Source of the DNA: an uncultured Lachnospiraceae bacterium
GTDB lineage: Bacteria; Bacillota; Clostridia; Lachnospirales; Lachnospiraceae
NCBI GenBank assembly: GCA_947643615.1
Contig: CANRWO010000041.1
Coordinates: forward strand, 1-33,652
Length of the DNA: 33,652 nt
Direction: 5' to 3'
In this document: one piece after another, positions 24,730 through 33,648 of the stretch
How the letters are laid out: every line of letters begins with the position of its first letter
Position numbering within the stretch: position 1 is the stretch's first letter
Made by a program: the position numbers and the translations under genes
Notes under the pieces: generated by a model
Databases searched by the model: none
Seen by the model: the letters and a program-made list of their open reading frames with translations, nothing else
Told to the model about the DNA's origin: nothing

Positions 24730-27700
24730 AATACTTCTCCAGCGAAAAGGAATACAGCACCCTCTCTTTCACCGGACGCCCCGTTAATTTCTGCAGCGCC
24801 TCCTGATAATAATCAAGCTGTGTCTCGTATCGGTTCCACAGTTCTTTCATGGAACGGACAGAATCGGTCTTATAATCCAGCAATACCAGGCCGTCTTCCT
24901 CCTCAAAGAACACGTCTATGATCCCCTGGATCAACACCGTCTCCGTTGCAGGGAACCCTTGTCCCAGCCGATCGGCGCTGATTCCCATGACGAAGGGCTG
25001 CTCCCTGAAAAGCCCGCCCCTCCTGTGGGCGCGGTACATGCGCTTCCCCAGTTCCGACGACAGGAAATTCATAACCTTTTCTTCCCGCACCGCCTCAAAG
25101 TACTCTCTGTTCAGGTGGTTATCCTTTACCTGGCCCAACAGGAAATCATGGAGAGCCGCCTTTCTGTCCCTTCCCTCTTTCTCTGCCATAACCACATCAA
25201 AATCCAGGATCTCCATAACCCGGTGGTAAGCATTTCCCCGCACGGCGCCGCTGACCTTTTCCTCTTCCCTTCGGAACAAAGGAATATATGGCTGCAATTC
25301 TTTTTCCTCAAAAGTGTGGAAGGCAGCCTCGTCCCTGTCCGCCATTGCCGCTATTTTTAATTCGGAAACGGTTGTCTTGGTATATAAACCGGACAGATTC
25401 TCATAAGCATATACCGTCTGCAAACGCTGCTTCAGCTTCCTGCAGGCATCTTCCTCCGTCTTCCCTTCCGGATACAGCTCCATTTGCGCTTCTGCCTGCA
25501 CCTGCCCCAACATCTGCTCACCTTCCAGGGTTCCCAATTGCCCCGGTATCTGCTCACCTTCCAGAGTTCCCAATTGCTCCGGTATCTGCTTGCCTTCCAG
25601 GGTTCCCAATTGCTCCAATAACGCCTTCTTTCCGTGCATGGACATCTGCTCCCGGAAAGAATCCGCCGCCAGTTCCTCCCCCGTGCTGAAGGACACACGG
25701 ATACAGGTCTTTCCTAAAATAGGCAGCAAAAAGTCCAGATAACTGCCTGCCTCCACAAAATCCAGGTACGACAGCCTGTCCGTCCCCGAATCCTTTAATA
25801 TTTCCCATTGTTCCTGGGCATTTTCCATGGCTGCCGTGAGAATCAGTTTTTCTTTCGCCCGGGTCAGCGCCACATAAAGCACCCGGAGCTCTTCCGAAAG
25901 GCTGTCCTCCCGCAGCTTCACGGAAAGCACACCGCGGCGCAGCGTTCTGTTGCGGATCCTCCTCCCGGGATCCACGTAATCCGTGGCAATCCCCAGATCC
26001 ATATCTGCTATCATAGACTGATTGGCATCCTGCATGTTAAAACGTTTGCTCAGTCCCGATACGAAAGTTACCGGGAATTCCAACCCTTTACTCTTATGGA
26101 TGCTCATAATCCGCACTACGTCAGCGTTTTCATCCAACAGTTCCGCTTCCCCGCAATCCACATCATATTTCTCAAGCTGTTCCATATAACGGATAAAATG
26201 AAACAGTCCGAAATAACTGGTATTCTCGAAATCCGAAGCCTTTGTGAAAAGCATTTCCACATTGGCCCGCCGCTTACTTCCTGCAGGCAGGGCCGTCACA
26301 TAATTTAAGTAATCAAAGTCGGACACCAGCCGGGTCAGCAGCTCCCGGATAGGCATATATGCGGTAAAATCCCGATAAGTATCCACCATTTCCAGAAAGG
26401 CGGCCGCTTTCCCCCGAAGCGCTGCTGCCTTCTGCGCATATACGTCTTCCACGTCGGTTTCCGCAGCCGGTTCTCCCAAAGATGCATTCTCCCACCGGGA
26501 TTTTCCTTCTGCCGCCTGCATATCCGGCGCTGTTCTCTCCTCGGCCTCTTCTCCTGCCGCCGACATATCCGGCGCTGTTCTCTCCTCGGCCTCTTCTCCT
26601 GCCGCCGGCATATCCCACGCTATTCTCTCCTCGATTTCATCTCCTGCCGGCGACATATCCCACGCTGTCCTCTCCTCGGCCTCTTCTCCTGCCGCCGGCA
26701 TATCCCACGCTGTCCTCTCCTCGGCCTCTTCTCCTGCCGCCGGCATATCCGGCGCTGTTCCCTCCTCGATTTCATCTCCTGCCGGCGGCATTTCGCCCTG
26801 CCCTTCCTGGCCGGAATGAGCATGGCCTGCTGCATATGCCCTCACCGCCTCATAAAGAGAACACCCCTTTTTCTCCCCGCGTATCCTGGCAAGCTCCTCC
26901 TCCGTAAAACCCCCGAAAATAGACTTCATCACTCCAAACAAAGGAATGTCCTGTGTGGGATTATCCAACACCCGCAGCAGCTGTAGCAGCTCCTGTACCT
27001 CCGTGGCACTGAAATATCCTGTCTTGGAAGTGATATAGACCGGTATACCCTCGGCCTCCAGAACCTGCCTGAATTCCTCGTCCCACCCGGCATTGGTACG
27101 GAGAAGGATCACCATGTCGGAATACCTAACGGGACGCAGCCTGCCGCTTTCCCTATCCGTCACCAGCAAAGAGGCCATAAGCTCCTTAATTTTTGTGGCT
27201 ATGGCATGTGCTTCCGCCTGCCGGGCATTCTCCTCCGCATCCTTTTCCGGTTTTTCTACCAGCAATAACTCGCTGTCATATTCACTGTCCCCAAAACATT
27301 CTTCATCCGTCCCGCCTTGGATCCCGGTGCTTTCACGGCTTCCGCTTACCGGGTATACTGCCCCCGGATACAGCGCTGCTTTTTCGTCATATGCAATCCC
27401 CCCGATATCCCTGGCCATAATTTTGGAAAATACACTGTTCACCGTGTCCACTACCTGAATGCGGCTTCGAAAATTTTTCGACAGGTCGATCCTACGGCAA
27501 GCTTCCTCTGGCAGGCAGCTCTTCCCTGGAGCATAGCCTTCCTCTAACGCACAGCTCTTCCCTGGAGCACAGTCCTCGTCTGAGGGACAACTCTTCCCTG
27601 AAGCATAGCCTTCCTCTGGCGGGCAGCTTTTGTTTTCCCGGCAGGCCCCGGCTTCCGGCTTGTATGTTTCATACTTTTCCAGAAAAAGCTCCGGCCTCGC

Positions 27701-29020
27701 GAGACGGAATTTGTATATACTCTGCTTCACATCGCCCACCATAAAACGGTTATATTTCCCGTCCTCCTCACCGGACACAGCTTTCAGCAGGTACTCCTGT
27801 ACCAGGTTGCTGTCCTGGTACTCGTCTATCAGGATTTCCTCAAAATGCTGGCGGTACTCCAAGGCAACGGCGCTGGGCGCAATCCGGCCGCCATCCCTGT
27901 CCAACAGGATTCCCAAGGCATAATGCTCCATATCCGAAAAGTCGATCACCTTCCGCTCCTGTTTCTTCTCCTTCATCTTCCCGTCAAATTTCAGTACCAG
28001 GTTCACCAGGGTTCCCACCGGCTCCATGCAGGCATACCCCTGCTTTGCCGCCAGCTCCAGCGGCGTCGCAAAAAAGCGCTCCCCCAGCTTCTGGAGACTG
28101 TCCTTCACCTGGCTCCTGAGCTTCTTGGCCAACTCTCTTTTGGCCGGCGACACGCTCTCATCCTTCTTGGAGGGAAGCCTGCCAAAGCTGACTCCAGGCA
28201 GCTTCTTCTCATAATCGGAGAGGGAACGGCATCCTCCAAGCTCCTCCAGCTGCCCTTCCTCCCGTTCTACCAACTCCCCGTACATATACGGCCCGTCAGG
28301 CTCCTGGCACAGTTTTTTCACGCGCTCCAGCTTTTCTGCACAGCCTGAGATTGTTTTGCCCAGATAGTCCAGCAGATACTGCCCGTAACTGCTGTCCGAA
28401 ATACTTTCCCCATCCTGTGCCCGATAGTCTTCCTTCCTGGCCAGCAGCCACTCCTCCGGGAAAGGAAAGCTTGCGGCATACCGGGACAGGCTCAGGATAT
28501 GCTGTTCCAGTACCTTCTCCCTCCCTCCGGGGCAGAAAAATTCCACGCAAAAGCGGAAAGGCTCTCCTCCTTCCCTGTACCCCTCCTCCATCAGCTCCTG
28601 CAGAACCTCCTGCTGCATCAGCCTGACCTCGCCCTCATCTGCAATACGGAAGGCAGGATCCAGGCCGATCTCGTTGAAATGGTTCCGCAGCAAAAAGAGA
28701 CAGAAGCTATCAATGGTAGTAATCTGGGCATTGTGCAACAGAGCCGCCTGTTTCTGGATATGCTCCGACTCCGGCTTCTCTTCCAGCTTCGCGGAAATAC
28801 CCAGGGCGATCCTCTCCCGCATTTCCGCCGCAGCGGCGTTGGTAAAAGTAACCACCAACAGCCTGTCAATATCCACGGGATGGGCATCATCACACACCAT
28901 CCGGATAATGCGCTCTACCAGAACCGCCGTCTTCCCGCTCCCCGCCGCAGCGGAAACAAGAATATTGCAGTTATGTAAATCTATGACCTTTTGTTGTTCC
29001 GGTGTAAATGAAATCGCCAT
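24728..29020 (-). CDS. addA: ATP-dependent helicase/nuclease subunit AddA with three tandem-repeat insertions
   Basis: AddA is the UvrD-like helicase and nuclease subunit of the AddAB complex, which resects double-strand breaks. The 1430-residue product is about 200 residues longer than usual. Walker A is SAAAGSGKTAVLVERI (Lys30), later IDEYQDSN (Walker B) and SIHKSKGLEFP. The C-terminal RecB-type nuclease has GNAYHRVMEILDF and LVLLDYKTDS near residue 1380. The extra length comes from three in-frame repeat blocks: 12-residue units rich in Cys/Glu/Gly at about 461-508, 15-residue acidic units at about 744-834, and 12-residue units at about 1134-1169. They lie in linkers outside the motifs, so activity should be retained. 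The gene follows the PC4-like gene by 37 bp. Confidence 0.95.
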   Translation of the reverse strand: MAISFTPEQQKVIDLHNCNILVSAAAGSGKTAVLVERIIRMVCDDAHPVDIDRLLVVTFTNAAAAEMRERIALGISAKLEEKPESEHIQKQAALLHNAQITTIDSFCLFLLRNHFNEIGLDPAFRIADEGEVRLMQQEVLQELMEEGYREGGEPFRFCVEFFCPGGREKVLEQHILSLSRYAASFPFPEEWLLARKEDYRAQDGESISDSSYGQYLLDYLGKTISGCAEKLERVKKLCQEPDGPYMYGELVEREEGQLEELGGCRSLSDYEKKLPGVSFGRLPSKKDESVSPAKRELAKKLRSQVKDSLQKLGERFFATPLELAAKQGYACMEPVGTLVNLVLKFDGKMKEKKQERKVIDFSDMEHYALGILLDRDGGRIAPSAVALEYRQHFEEILIDEYQDSNLVQEYLLKAVSGEEDGKYNRFMVGDVKQSIYKFRLARPELFLEKYETYKPEAGACRENKSCPPEEGYASGKSCPSDEDCAPGKSCALEEGYAPGKSCLPEEACRRIDLSKNFRSRIQVVDTVNSVFSKIMARDIGGIAYDEKAALYPGAVYPVSGSRESTGIQGGTDEECFGDSEYDSELLLVEKPEKDAEENARQAEAHAIATKIKELMASLLVTDRESGRLRPVRYSDMVILLRTNAGWDEEFRQVLEAEGIPVYITSKTGYFSATEVQELLQLLRVLDNPTQDIPLFGVMKSIFGGFTEEELARIRGEKKGCSLYEAVRAYAAGHAHSGQEGQGEMPPAGDEIEEGTAPDMPAAGEEAEERTAWDMPAAGEEAEERTAWDMSPAGDEIEERIAWDMPAAGEEAEERTAPDMSAAGEEAEERTAPDMQAAEGKSRWENASLGEPAAETDVEDVYAQKAAALRGKAAAFLEMVDTYRDFTAYMPIRELLTRLVSDFDYLNYVTALPAGSKRRANVEMLFTKASDFENTSYFGLFHFIRYMEQLEKYDVDCGEAELLDENADVVRIMSIHKSKGLEFPVTFVSGLSKRFNMQDANQSMIADMDLGIATDYVDPGRRIRNRTLRRGVLSVKLREDSLSEELRVLYVALTRAKEKLILTAAMENAQEQWEILKDSGTDRLSYLDFVEAGSYLDFLLPILGKTCIRVSFSTGEELAADSFREQMSMHGKKALLEQLGTLEGKQIPEQLGTLEGEQIPGQLGTLEGEQMLGQVQAEAQMELYPEGKTEEDACRKLKQRLQTVYAYENLSGLYTKTTVSELKIAAMADRDEAAFHTFEEKELQPYIPLFRREEEKVSGAVRGNAYHRVMEILDFDVVMAEKEGRDRKAALHDFLLGQVKDNHLNREYFEAVREEKVMNFLSSELGKRMYRAHRRGGLFREQPFVMGISADRLGQGFPATETVLIQGIIDVFFEEEDGLVLLDYKTDSVRSMKELWNRYETQLDYYQEALQKLTGRPVKERVLYSFSLEKY
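25512..25619. repeat. Tandem repeat, 36 bp x 3, inside addA
   Basis: Three 36-bp units start at 25512, 25548 and 25584, with only a few differences between them. On the coding strand each gives 12 residues of the form LGTLEGEQIPGQ, so the repeat changes protein length without shifting frame. Confidence 0.9.
26519..26788. repeat. Tandem repeat, 45 bp x 6, inside addA
   Basis: Six complete 45-bp units start at 26519, 26564, 26609, 26654, 26699 and 26744. Units 4 and 5 are identical; units 3 and 6 share a variant half (GATTTCATC in place of GCCTCTTC). Each gives 15 residues of the form DMPAAGEEAEERTAW, a highly acidic, Ala/Pro-containing sequence likely to be disordered. Confidence 0.95.
27495..27638. 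repeat. Tandem repeat, 36 bp x 4 (degenerate), inside addA
   Basis: Four diverged 36-bp units start at 27495, 27531, 27567 and 27603. They code for 12-residue units like GKSCALEEGYAP, each with at least one Cys, which is unusual for a linker in a cytosolic helicase. Confidence 0.85.
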
Positions 29021-29057
29021 GTTTATCCCCGCTTATCTTTCTGTACTGCTTTCTTTT

Positions 29058-29270
29058 CTATTTGATATCGGCAATCAATTCTTTCAATACTGCCATTTGA
29101 GATGCCGTCAGCGTTACCCCTCCGCCATACTCCGTATGCTCCGCATTCCACGTCCTGATATCATATACAGGCTCTCTGTCTCCCCATGAAATATAATTCA
29201 GCTCCTTTGTCCATCCATTATTCGGACTGGACAGTTCTCCTATATGCCGATAAATAGTATACTTCTTCAT
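29058..29270 (-). CDS. PC4/YdbC-like single-stranded DNA-binding protein
   Basis: This 70-residue protein reads MKKYTIYRHIGELSSPNNGW, then TKELNYISWGDREPVYDIR, with W-N-x-E-H and GVTLTASQM at the end. This is the pattern of the small bacterial YdbC family, whose structure resembles the eukaryotic PC4 ssDNA-binding fold. The start at 29270 has GGGGA just upstream; alternative upstream starts exist 4 codons (ATG) and 7 codons (TTG) earlier. The gene lies between addB and addA, 36 bp after addB and 37 bp before addA, all in one operon. A role in binding ssDNA during AddAB resection is inferred from position and fold. Confidence 0.8.
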   Translation of the reverse strand: MKKYTIYRHIGELSSPNNGWTKELNYISWGDREPVYDIRTWNAEHTEYGGGVTLTASQMAVLKELIADIK

Positions 29271-29306
29271 ACTGATCCCCATCTTTTTCAACCTGAGCGC
29301 CTCTCA

Positions 29307-32300
29307 TCACCTATAGGGATCAGATTCCCCATCCCCTTCCTGGGCCATCCTCATAAATATCTCTTCCCGGTCCAGGTCTTCCAGCCTGCGTTTGCCGCAT
29401 CCGGGCATACCAGCCTCAAATCCACAGACTTTTCGGAACGCGCAATAAGTACAAGCCTCTTCCTTTCCTTTCTCGTAAGGGTTTAAGGAGATGGATCCCT
29501 GTAGGATCTCCCTGCCGATCCCGGCAATCTTCCTGCTCACATATTGGGACACAAGCTTCAGCTCCTCACCGCTCATCACGGAAGATCTGGCGGAGAAACT
29601 GCCGTCCTTTTTCTTCTCCACCGGGATCACGTCCGACTTATCCCCCATATAGCGGTCCAGCCGTTCTATAATATCCGGGGAAGCGTTGACCACGCCGTTC
29701 ATGCGAAGCTGCCTGGCCAATTGTTCCTCCAATTCTTCCGGCCCAAGCTCCACGGGAGTCTCCACGGAAGGGTCGTCAATATGGTAATACAGCAGCGCCG
29801 CCGGCACCGCCGTCTTGCCGGGGTGCTTCTTCGCCTCCAGCTCCAGGGCCGTGTTCATATACACTACCAGCTGCAGCTGCAGGCCGTAATACAGTGCCGC
29901 AAGGTCAAACCGTCTGTTCCCGGATTTGTAATCGATCACCTTTACATAGACATGCTCTTCGTCCTCCGCCACGTCAATACGGTCGATGCGTCCCTGCAAA
30001 TGCATTCTTTCCTGCTGGGAAAGGGCAATATTCACACTGTCCAGCCGATCCGCATATTGAAAGGAAAGTTCATAGGCATCCGGTGTGAAGCTGCCCTTTT
30101 TCAATTGCTTCTGTAAAGTCAGGACTGTCCTTGTCAGGATCCTCCCCATCCGGGCAATGGCATATTCGTTCCGGGCGCTGCTGTAGAGTACCGTGTCCCC
30201 ATATGTGGCCGCATAAGCTTCCAACGCTTCCTTCACTGCCTGTTCCCCGAATTCCGCCGGGAAATCGAACCAGGTGTATCCTTTCTCCACAAGCTTTTCC
30301 GCAAAAGCCTCCAGGACGGCATGATAGACGTTCCCCATGTCCACGTTTTCAAAGGAGAATTCCTGCCGCTCCTTCAATGTCAGGCCAAATTGCAGAAAAT
30401 GGCGGTACGCACAGGCAGCGTAGGTCTCCAGCCGGGTAACGCTGTTTTCCAAGCGCTTCCCGTACAGGGCCCTTGCCACTGCCGCAGACAACCCGGTATC
30501 CTGATACCGCCGGAAGGCCGCATCGGTCAGAAATCCCCTCTTCCCCTCAAGCTTTTCCTCCCCATAAACACGGTATAACGTGAGAAATTCCCGGGCCCTC
30601 TCCCGGGACAGGGTTCCCGACACATACTCCCTCAACCCCTCCGCCAGATACCCTTCTCCCTGGGCGGCAGTGACGATCTGCTCCAGCATGGGACAAAGCT
30701 GGGGATACTCTACCGTTATCCCCGGAAACAGCTTTTTCAAGGTATCGATCAGGTATGCCGGACGCAGTGATTTTCCCGAGCTGTCAACTTTGGAATAAGA
30801 CAGATAGAGCCGCTCCGAAGGCTTGGTCATATTTAAGTACAGATAGAGCCGCTGGATGTACATCTGCTGCCTGGGACTTGGAGCCAGCTCCAGCTCAGAC
30901 TCCCTTAAAAACTCTCTGTCCATGTCGGAAATGATTCCGCCCTTGGAAGCATTCTTGGGAATATTCCCGTCATTCACGCCAAGAAAAAAGAGCGCCCTGA
31001 CTTGTTTTAACCGGGTACGTTCCATGTCGCCCACTACCACCCTGTCCACATTCTGGGGTATGGTACCCACCTGGATTTCCCCGAAGCCTGCCTCCAGAAT
31101 CTCCCTGAACTCTGCCAGGGGAATCGTCTCTTCCCCTAAAAGCTCATAAATCTGATCCAGCAACTCCATCACCAGCCTGTAGATTTGCGCATATTCCCGC
31201 GCCCTTGGCAATTGCCCCTGCTCTTCAAACTGCCGTTGGTAAAGGGCCAGCTTCTTCTGCACTTCATTTTGGACCAGGAAATCATACAGTCCGTTAATGT
31301 AATCTTTTACCCTGCCCTCCTTGTCCGGCGCAAGAGGGGCAAGCTGCCCCATCATCCGCTCCCTCAGGCGGTTGATCCGTTCCAGGCCTTCCTCGTCCTT
31401 ATCCATAGCTTCCGTCTTATGGGTGAAAAGACGGCTGTAGCTGCGGTAACCACGTATCCCTGTGCGTATCACATAATTTTCCAGCTCATCAATCTCTGAT
31501 CTCTCCAAATCAGCCATTCCGCTTCGCAGATAGTGGAATACGGCCTCATAGGAAAAATTCTTCTCGAAAAGCTCCAGTGCGCTCTTTATGTACTCAATCA
31601 TGGGGTTCAATGCGATCCCCCTGGTACGGTCAACAAAACAGGGAATATCCATCTTGGCAAACTCTGTCTCCACATGGGGGGCATACCCCTCCAGATCCCC
31701 CATGATCACTGCAATATCCCTATAAGCAAAACCCTGCTCCCTGACCAGCTCCCTGATCTTTAACCCTGTCTGGTGTACTTCGTCCCTGGGAGTGGTGGTT
31801 TCATAAATGCGGATCTCCGACGGTTCCCCCTCATAAGCCTGGAAGGGATAACGGAACAGATTTTTTTCCAAATGGCGGAGTGCCGGGGATCTTTCAAAAC
31901 GGTAATATGTATTGACAAACGCGTCCTTCTGTCTGGGGACGCCCGCCTCCCCGGCCAGCTTCTCCAGGTCCGCAACCGTCTTTTTGCTCAGGTAGAACAG
32001 TTTCTGTTCCCCCTCCATGGCATAGGGATCCTCTCCCTGGCCAAGCGTAACGGTCAATATCACTTCTCCACACACCTGCATTAATTCCTGGATCAACCTG
32101 TTCTGAATCGGGGTAAAACCGGTAAAGCCGTCAAATACTACTACACTCCCCGGCAACAGCTTGGACTTATGCAATGAACGGCGCAGCACATCTAATGTCT
32201 CCTCGGTGGTGATGAAATTGCCCCTGATATATTCCGTAAAACCTTTGTACAGGGTTTCGAGGTCTTTCAGCTTCCCCACCAGGGCCCCGCGCCTGCCCGC

Positions 32301-32735
32301 ATATGCGATCAGCTTGGACACGTCCTCCGTGCCGATACCATACTGCATAAATTCCGAGACCGCACTCTTAACCTCATGGATATACCCCTGCCGGTGCAGG
32401 AACCCTCCCAGCACCGGCAGCCTGTCCTTCAGGTTCGCCGCCACTTTCTGGAGTACCAGGCTCTTCCCCGTATCGTCCAGCACCGGGATCTCTTCCCTGC
32501 CCACTTCCTCCATAATGCGGTGGTTCAATCTCCCAAAGCTTAACACGTCTATGTTCATAATGCCGCCCCTGTTGTTCAGCAGCACTAATTCTTTCTGGGT
32601 CTGCATGGTGAACTGGTCAGGCACTACCACCAGGAAGTTCTGCCCGGGGTTCTCCCCGGCCCGTTCCGTGATCTCTTGATAAATCTGTCTGCTCTTACCG
32701 GACCCGGAAGGTCCGAATACGAATTTCAGGCTCAT
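29307..32735 (-). CDS. addB: ATP-dependent nuclease subunit AddB
   Basis: AddB is the second subunit of AddAB, with an inactive helicase fold, a 4Fe-4S cluster and a nuclease domain. The 1142-residue product is of normal length and begins MSLKFVFGPSGSGKSRQIYQ, with an intact Walker A (Lys14). The cluster cysteines are visible as CAYRHFLQFGL in the middle and the C-terminal CTYCAFRKVCGF. The nuclease motif VKVIDYKSGNRRFD is present. The ATG at 32735 overlaps the glycosylase stop as ATGA and has GGAG 9 nt upstream, so translation is probably coupled. Confidence 0.95.
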   Translation of the reverse strand: MSLKFVFGPSGSGKSRQIYQEITERAGENPGQNFLVVVPDQFTMQTQKELVLLNNRGGIMNIDVLSFGRLNHRIMEEVGREEIPVLDDTGKSLVLQKVAANLKDRLPVLGGFLHRQGYIHEVKSAVSEFMQYGIGTEDVSKLIAYAGRRGALVGKLKDLETLYKGFTEYIRGNFITTEETLDVLRRSLHKSKLLPGSVVVFDGFTGFTPIQNRLIQELMQVCGEVILTVTLGQGEDPYAMEGEQKLFYLSKKTVADLEKLAGEAGVPRQKDAFVNTYYRFERSPALRHLEKNLFRYPFQAYEGEPSEIRIYETTTPRDEVHQTGLKIRELVREQGFAYRDIAVIMGDLEGYAPHVETEFAKMDIPCFVDRTRGIALNPMIEYIKSALELFEKNFSYEAVFHYLRSGMADLERSEIDELENYVIRTGIRGYRSYSRLFTHKTEAMDKDEEGLERINRLRERMMGQLAPLAPDKEGRVKDYINGLYDFLVQNEVQKKLALYQRQFEEQGQLPRAREYAQIYRLVMELLDQIYELLGEETIPLAEFREILEAGFGEIQVGTIPQNVDRVVVGDMERTRLKQVRALFFLGVNDGNIPKNASKGGIISDMDREFLRESELELAPSPRQQMYIQRLYLYLNMTKPSERLYLSYSKVDSSGKSLRPAYLIDTLKKLFPGITVEYPQLCPMLEQIVTAAQGEGYLAEGLREYVSGTLSRERAREFLTLYRVYGEEKLEGKRGFLTDAAFRRYQDTGLSAAVARALYGKRLENSVTRLETYAACAYRHFLQFGLTLKERQEFSFENVDMGNVYHAVLEAFAEKLVEKGYTWFDFPAEFGEQAVKEALEAYAATYGDTVLYSSARNEYAIARMGRILTRTVLTLQKQLKKGSFTPDAYELSFQYADRLDSVNIALSQQERMHLQGRIDRIDVAEDEEHVYVKVIDYKSGNRRFDLAALYYGLQLQLVVYMNTALELEAKKHPGKTAVPAALLYYHIDDPSVETPVELGPEELEEQLARQLRMNGVVNASPDIIERLDRYMGDKSDVIPVEKKKDGSFSARSSVMSGEELKLVSQYVSRKIAGIGREILQGSISLNPYEKGKEEACTYCAFRKVCGFEAGMPGCGKRRLEDLDREEIFMRMAQEGDGESDPYR

Positions 32736-33376
32736 AAGTAAAATCTCCAAAGGTACTCTGCGGCTTCCTCCGCATAATCGATACCGATCCGCTTTCCCGC
32801 ACGGATCTGGGATGCATGCACTTCGATCCCTTCTGTCACATAGAAATCCCTGCTCTCCACCATATCAATGTCATTGTCCGCGCCGGTGATATGCATGGCT
32901 ATGCAAAGCTTTCCGGGACCGTCTGCAAGATGTTTTTCCAAGGAAGAAGGGTATCTTTCCATGGTATAAAGTTCCCTGTTCTTTTTCCTCTGCTTCCTGT
33001 TTAATTCCTCCAGGCGCAGCTGCCTCATAATCCGCCCGGAAGCCTCATCCCCGGGAATGACGCTGCGGAGCAGCACCGCCTGGGGATTTCCCTCTGTCAT
33101 GGCCGCAATGTTCATACAGCTGTACATTCCGTAGATAAGATAGACATAAGAAGTACCGCCCTGATGGTACATCGGCTCCGTCCTCGCCGTGCGCTTGCCG
33201 CCATAGGTGTGGGCACCCTTATCCGTCTCACCCATATAACTTTCCACCTCCGTCAGAATCCCCCGCACGGTTCCCAAAGGCGTCTCATGGACCAGTGTCT
33301 TCCCCAACAACTCCCTGGCAACCGTAATTCCATCCCTTGTGAAAAATTCCCTTCCCAGCCGTCTCTTCTCTGACAT
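32732..33376 (-). CDS. DNA-3-methyladenine glycosylase (AAG/MPG family)
   Basis: This monofunctional glycosylase removes alkylated purines such as 3-methyladenine and starts base excision repair. The 214-residue protein has ARELLGKTLVHE, the catalytic-Glu region TEVESYMGETDKGAHTYGGK and the pocket motif YVYLIYGMYSCMNIA, all typical of the human AAG fold family. The start is the ATG at 33376 with GGAG 6 nt upstream. The frame stays open to 33469 only because it runs into the adjacent tandem repeat. The gene heads a DNA repair operon with addB, a PC4-like gene and addA, and its stop overlaps addB by 4 bp. Confidence 0.92.
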   Translation of the reverse strand: MSEKRRLGREFFTRDGITVARELLGKTLVHETPLGTVRGILTEVESYMGETDKGAHTYGGKRTARTEPMYHQGGTSYVYLIYGMYSCMNIAAMTEGNPQAVLLRSVIPGDEASGRIMRQLRLEELNRKQRKKNRELYTMERYPSSLEKHLADGPGKLCIAMHITGADNDIDMVESRDFYVTEGIEVHASQIRAGKRIGIDYAEEAAEYLWRFYL

Positions 33377-33380
33377 ATTA

Positions 33381-33648
33381 ATCTCCATTCCGGAGCGCTC
33401 ACGCGACGGGGCGGCGCAAATATCAAATTTGCGGCTGCCATCAAACAAATTTGTGACGCTCCGGCACAAATTTGCGTGTGAAAAATCAGCACATCAGTGT
33501 GATTTTTCACACTAATCTCCATTCCGGAGCGCTTACGCGACGGGGCGGCGCAAATATCAAATTTGCGGCTGCCATCAAACAAATTTGTGACGCTCCGGCA
33601 CAAATTTGCGTGTGAAAAATCAGCACATCAGTGTGATTTTTCACACTA
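33381..33648. repeat. Tandem duplication of a 134-bp structured element (2 copies)
   Basis: Unit 1 (33381-33514) and unit 2 (33515-33648) appear to differ by a single base (GCTCACG versus GCTTACG). Each unit holds nested inverted repeats: CCGGAGCG with CGCTCCGG across most of the unit, GCAAAT/ATTTGC, and GTGTGAAAAATCA with TGATTTTTCACAC, a perfect 13-bp stem. It lies between the DNA repair operon and the right edge, so further copies may follow. The last stem could serve as a terminator for a gene beyond the window. Confidence 0.9.

Noticed and set aside
26482..26907. Pro/Leu-rich plus-strand open frame opposite addA
   Set aside because: It is the antisense reading of the 45-bp repeat block, kept open by the repeat composition and not by coding selection.
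33253..33603. Extended N-terminus MCRSVTNLFDGSRKF seen twice upstream of the glycosylase
   Set aside because: Both are translations of the two copies of the 134-bp repeat. The true start at 33376 has the ribosome binding site and the family-like N-terminus.
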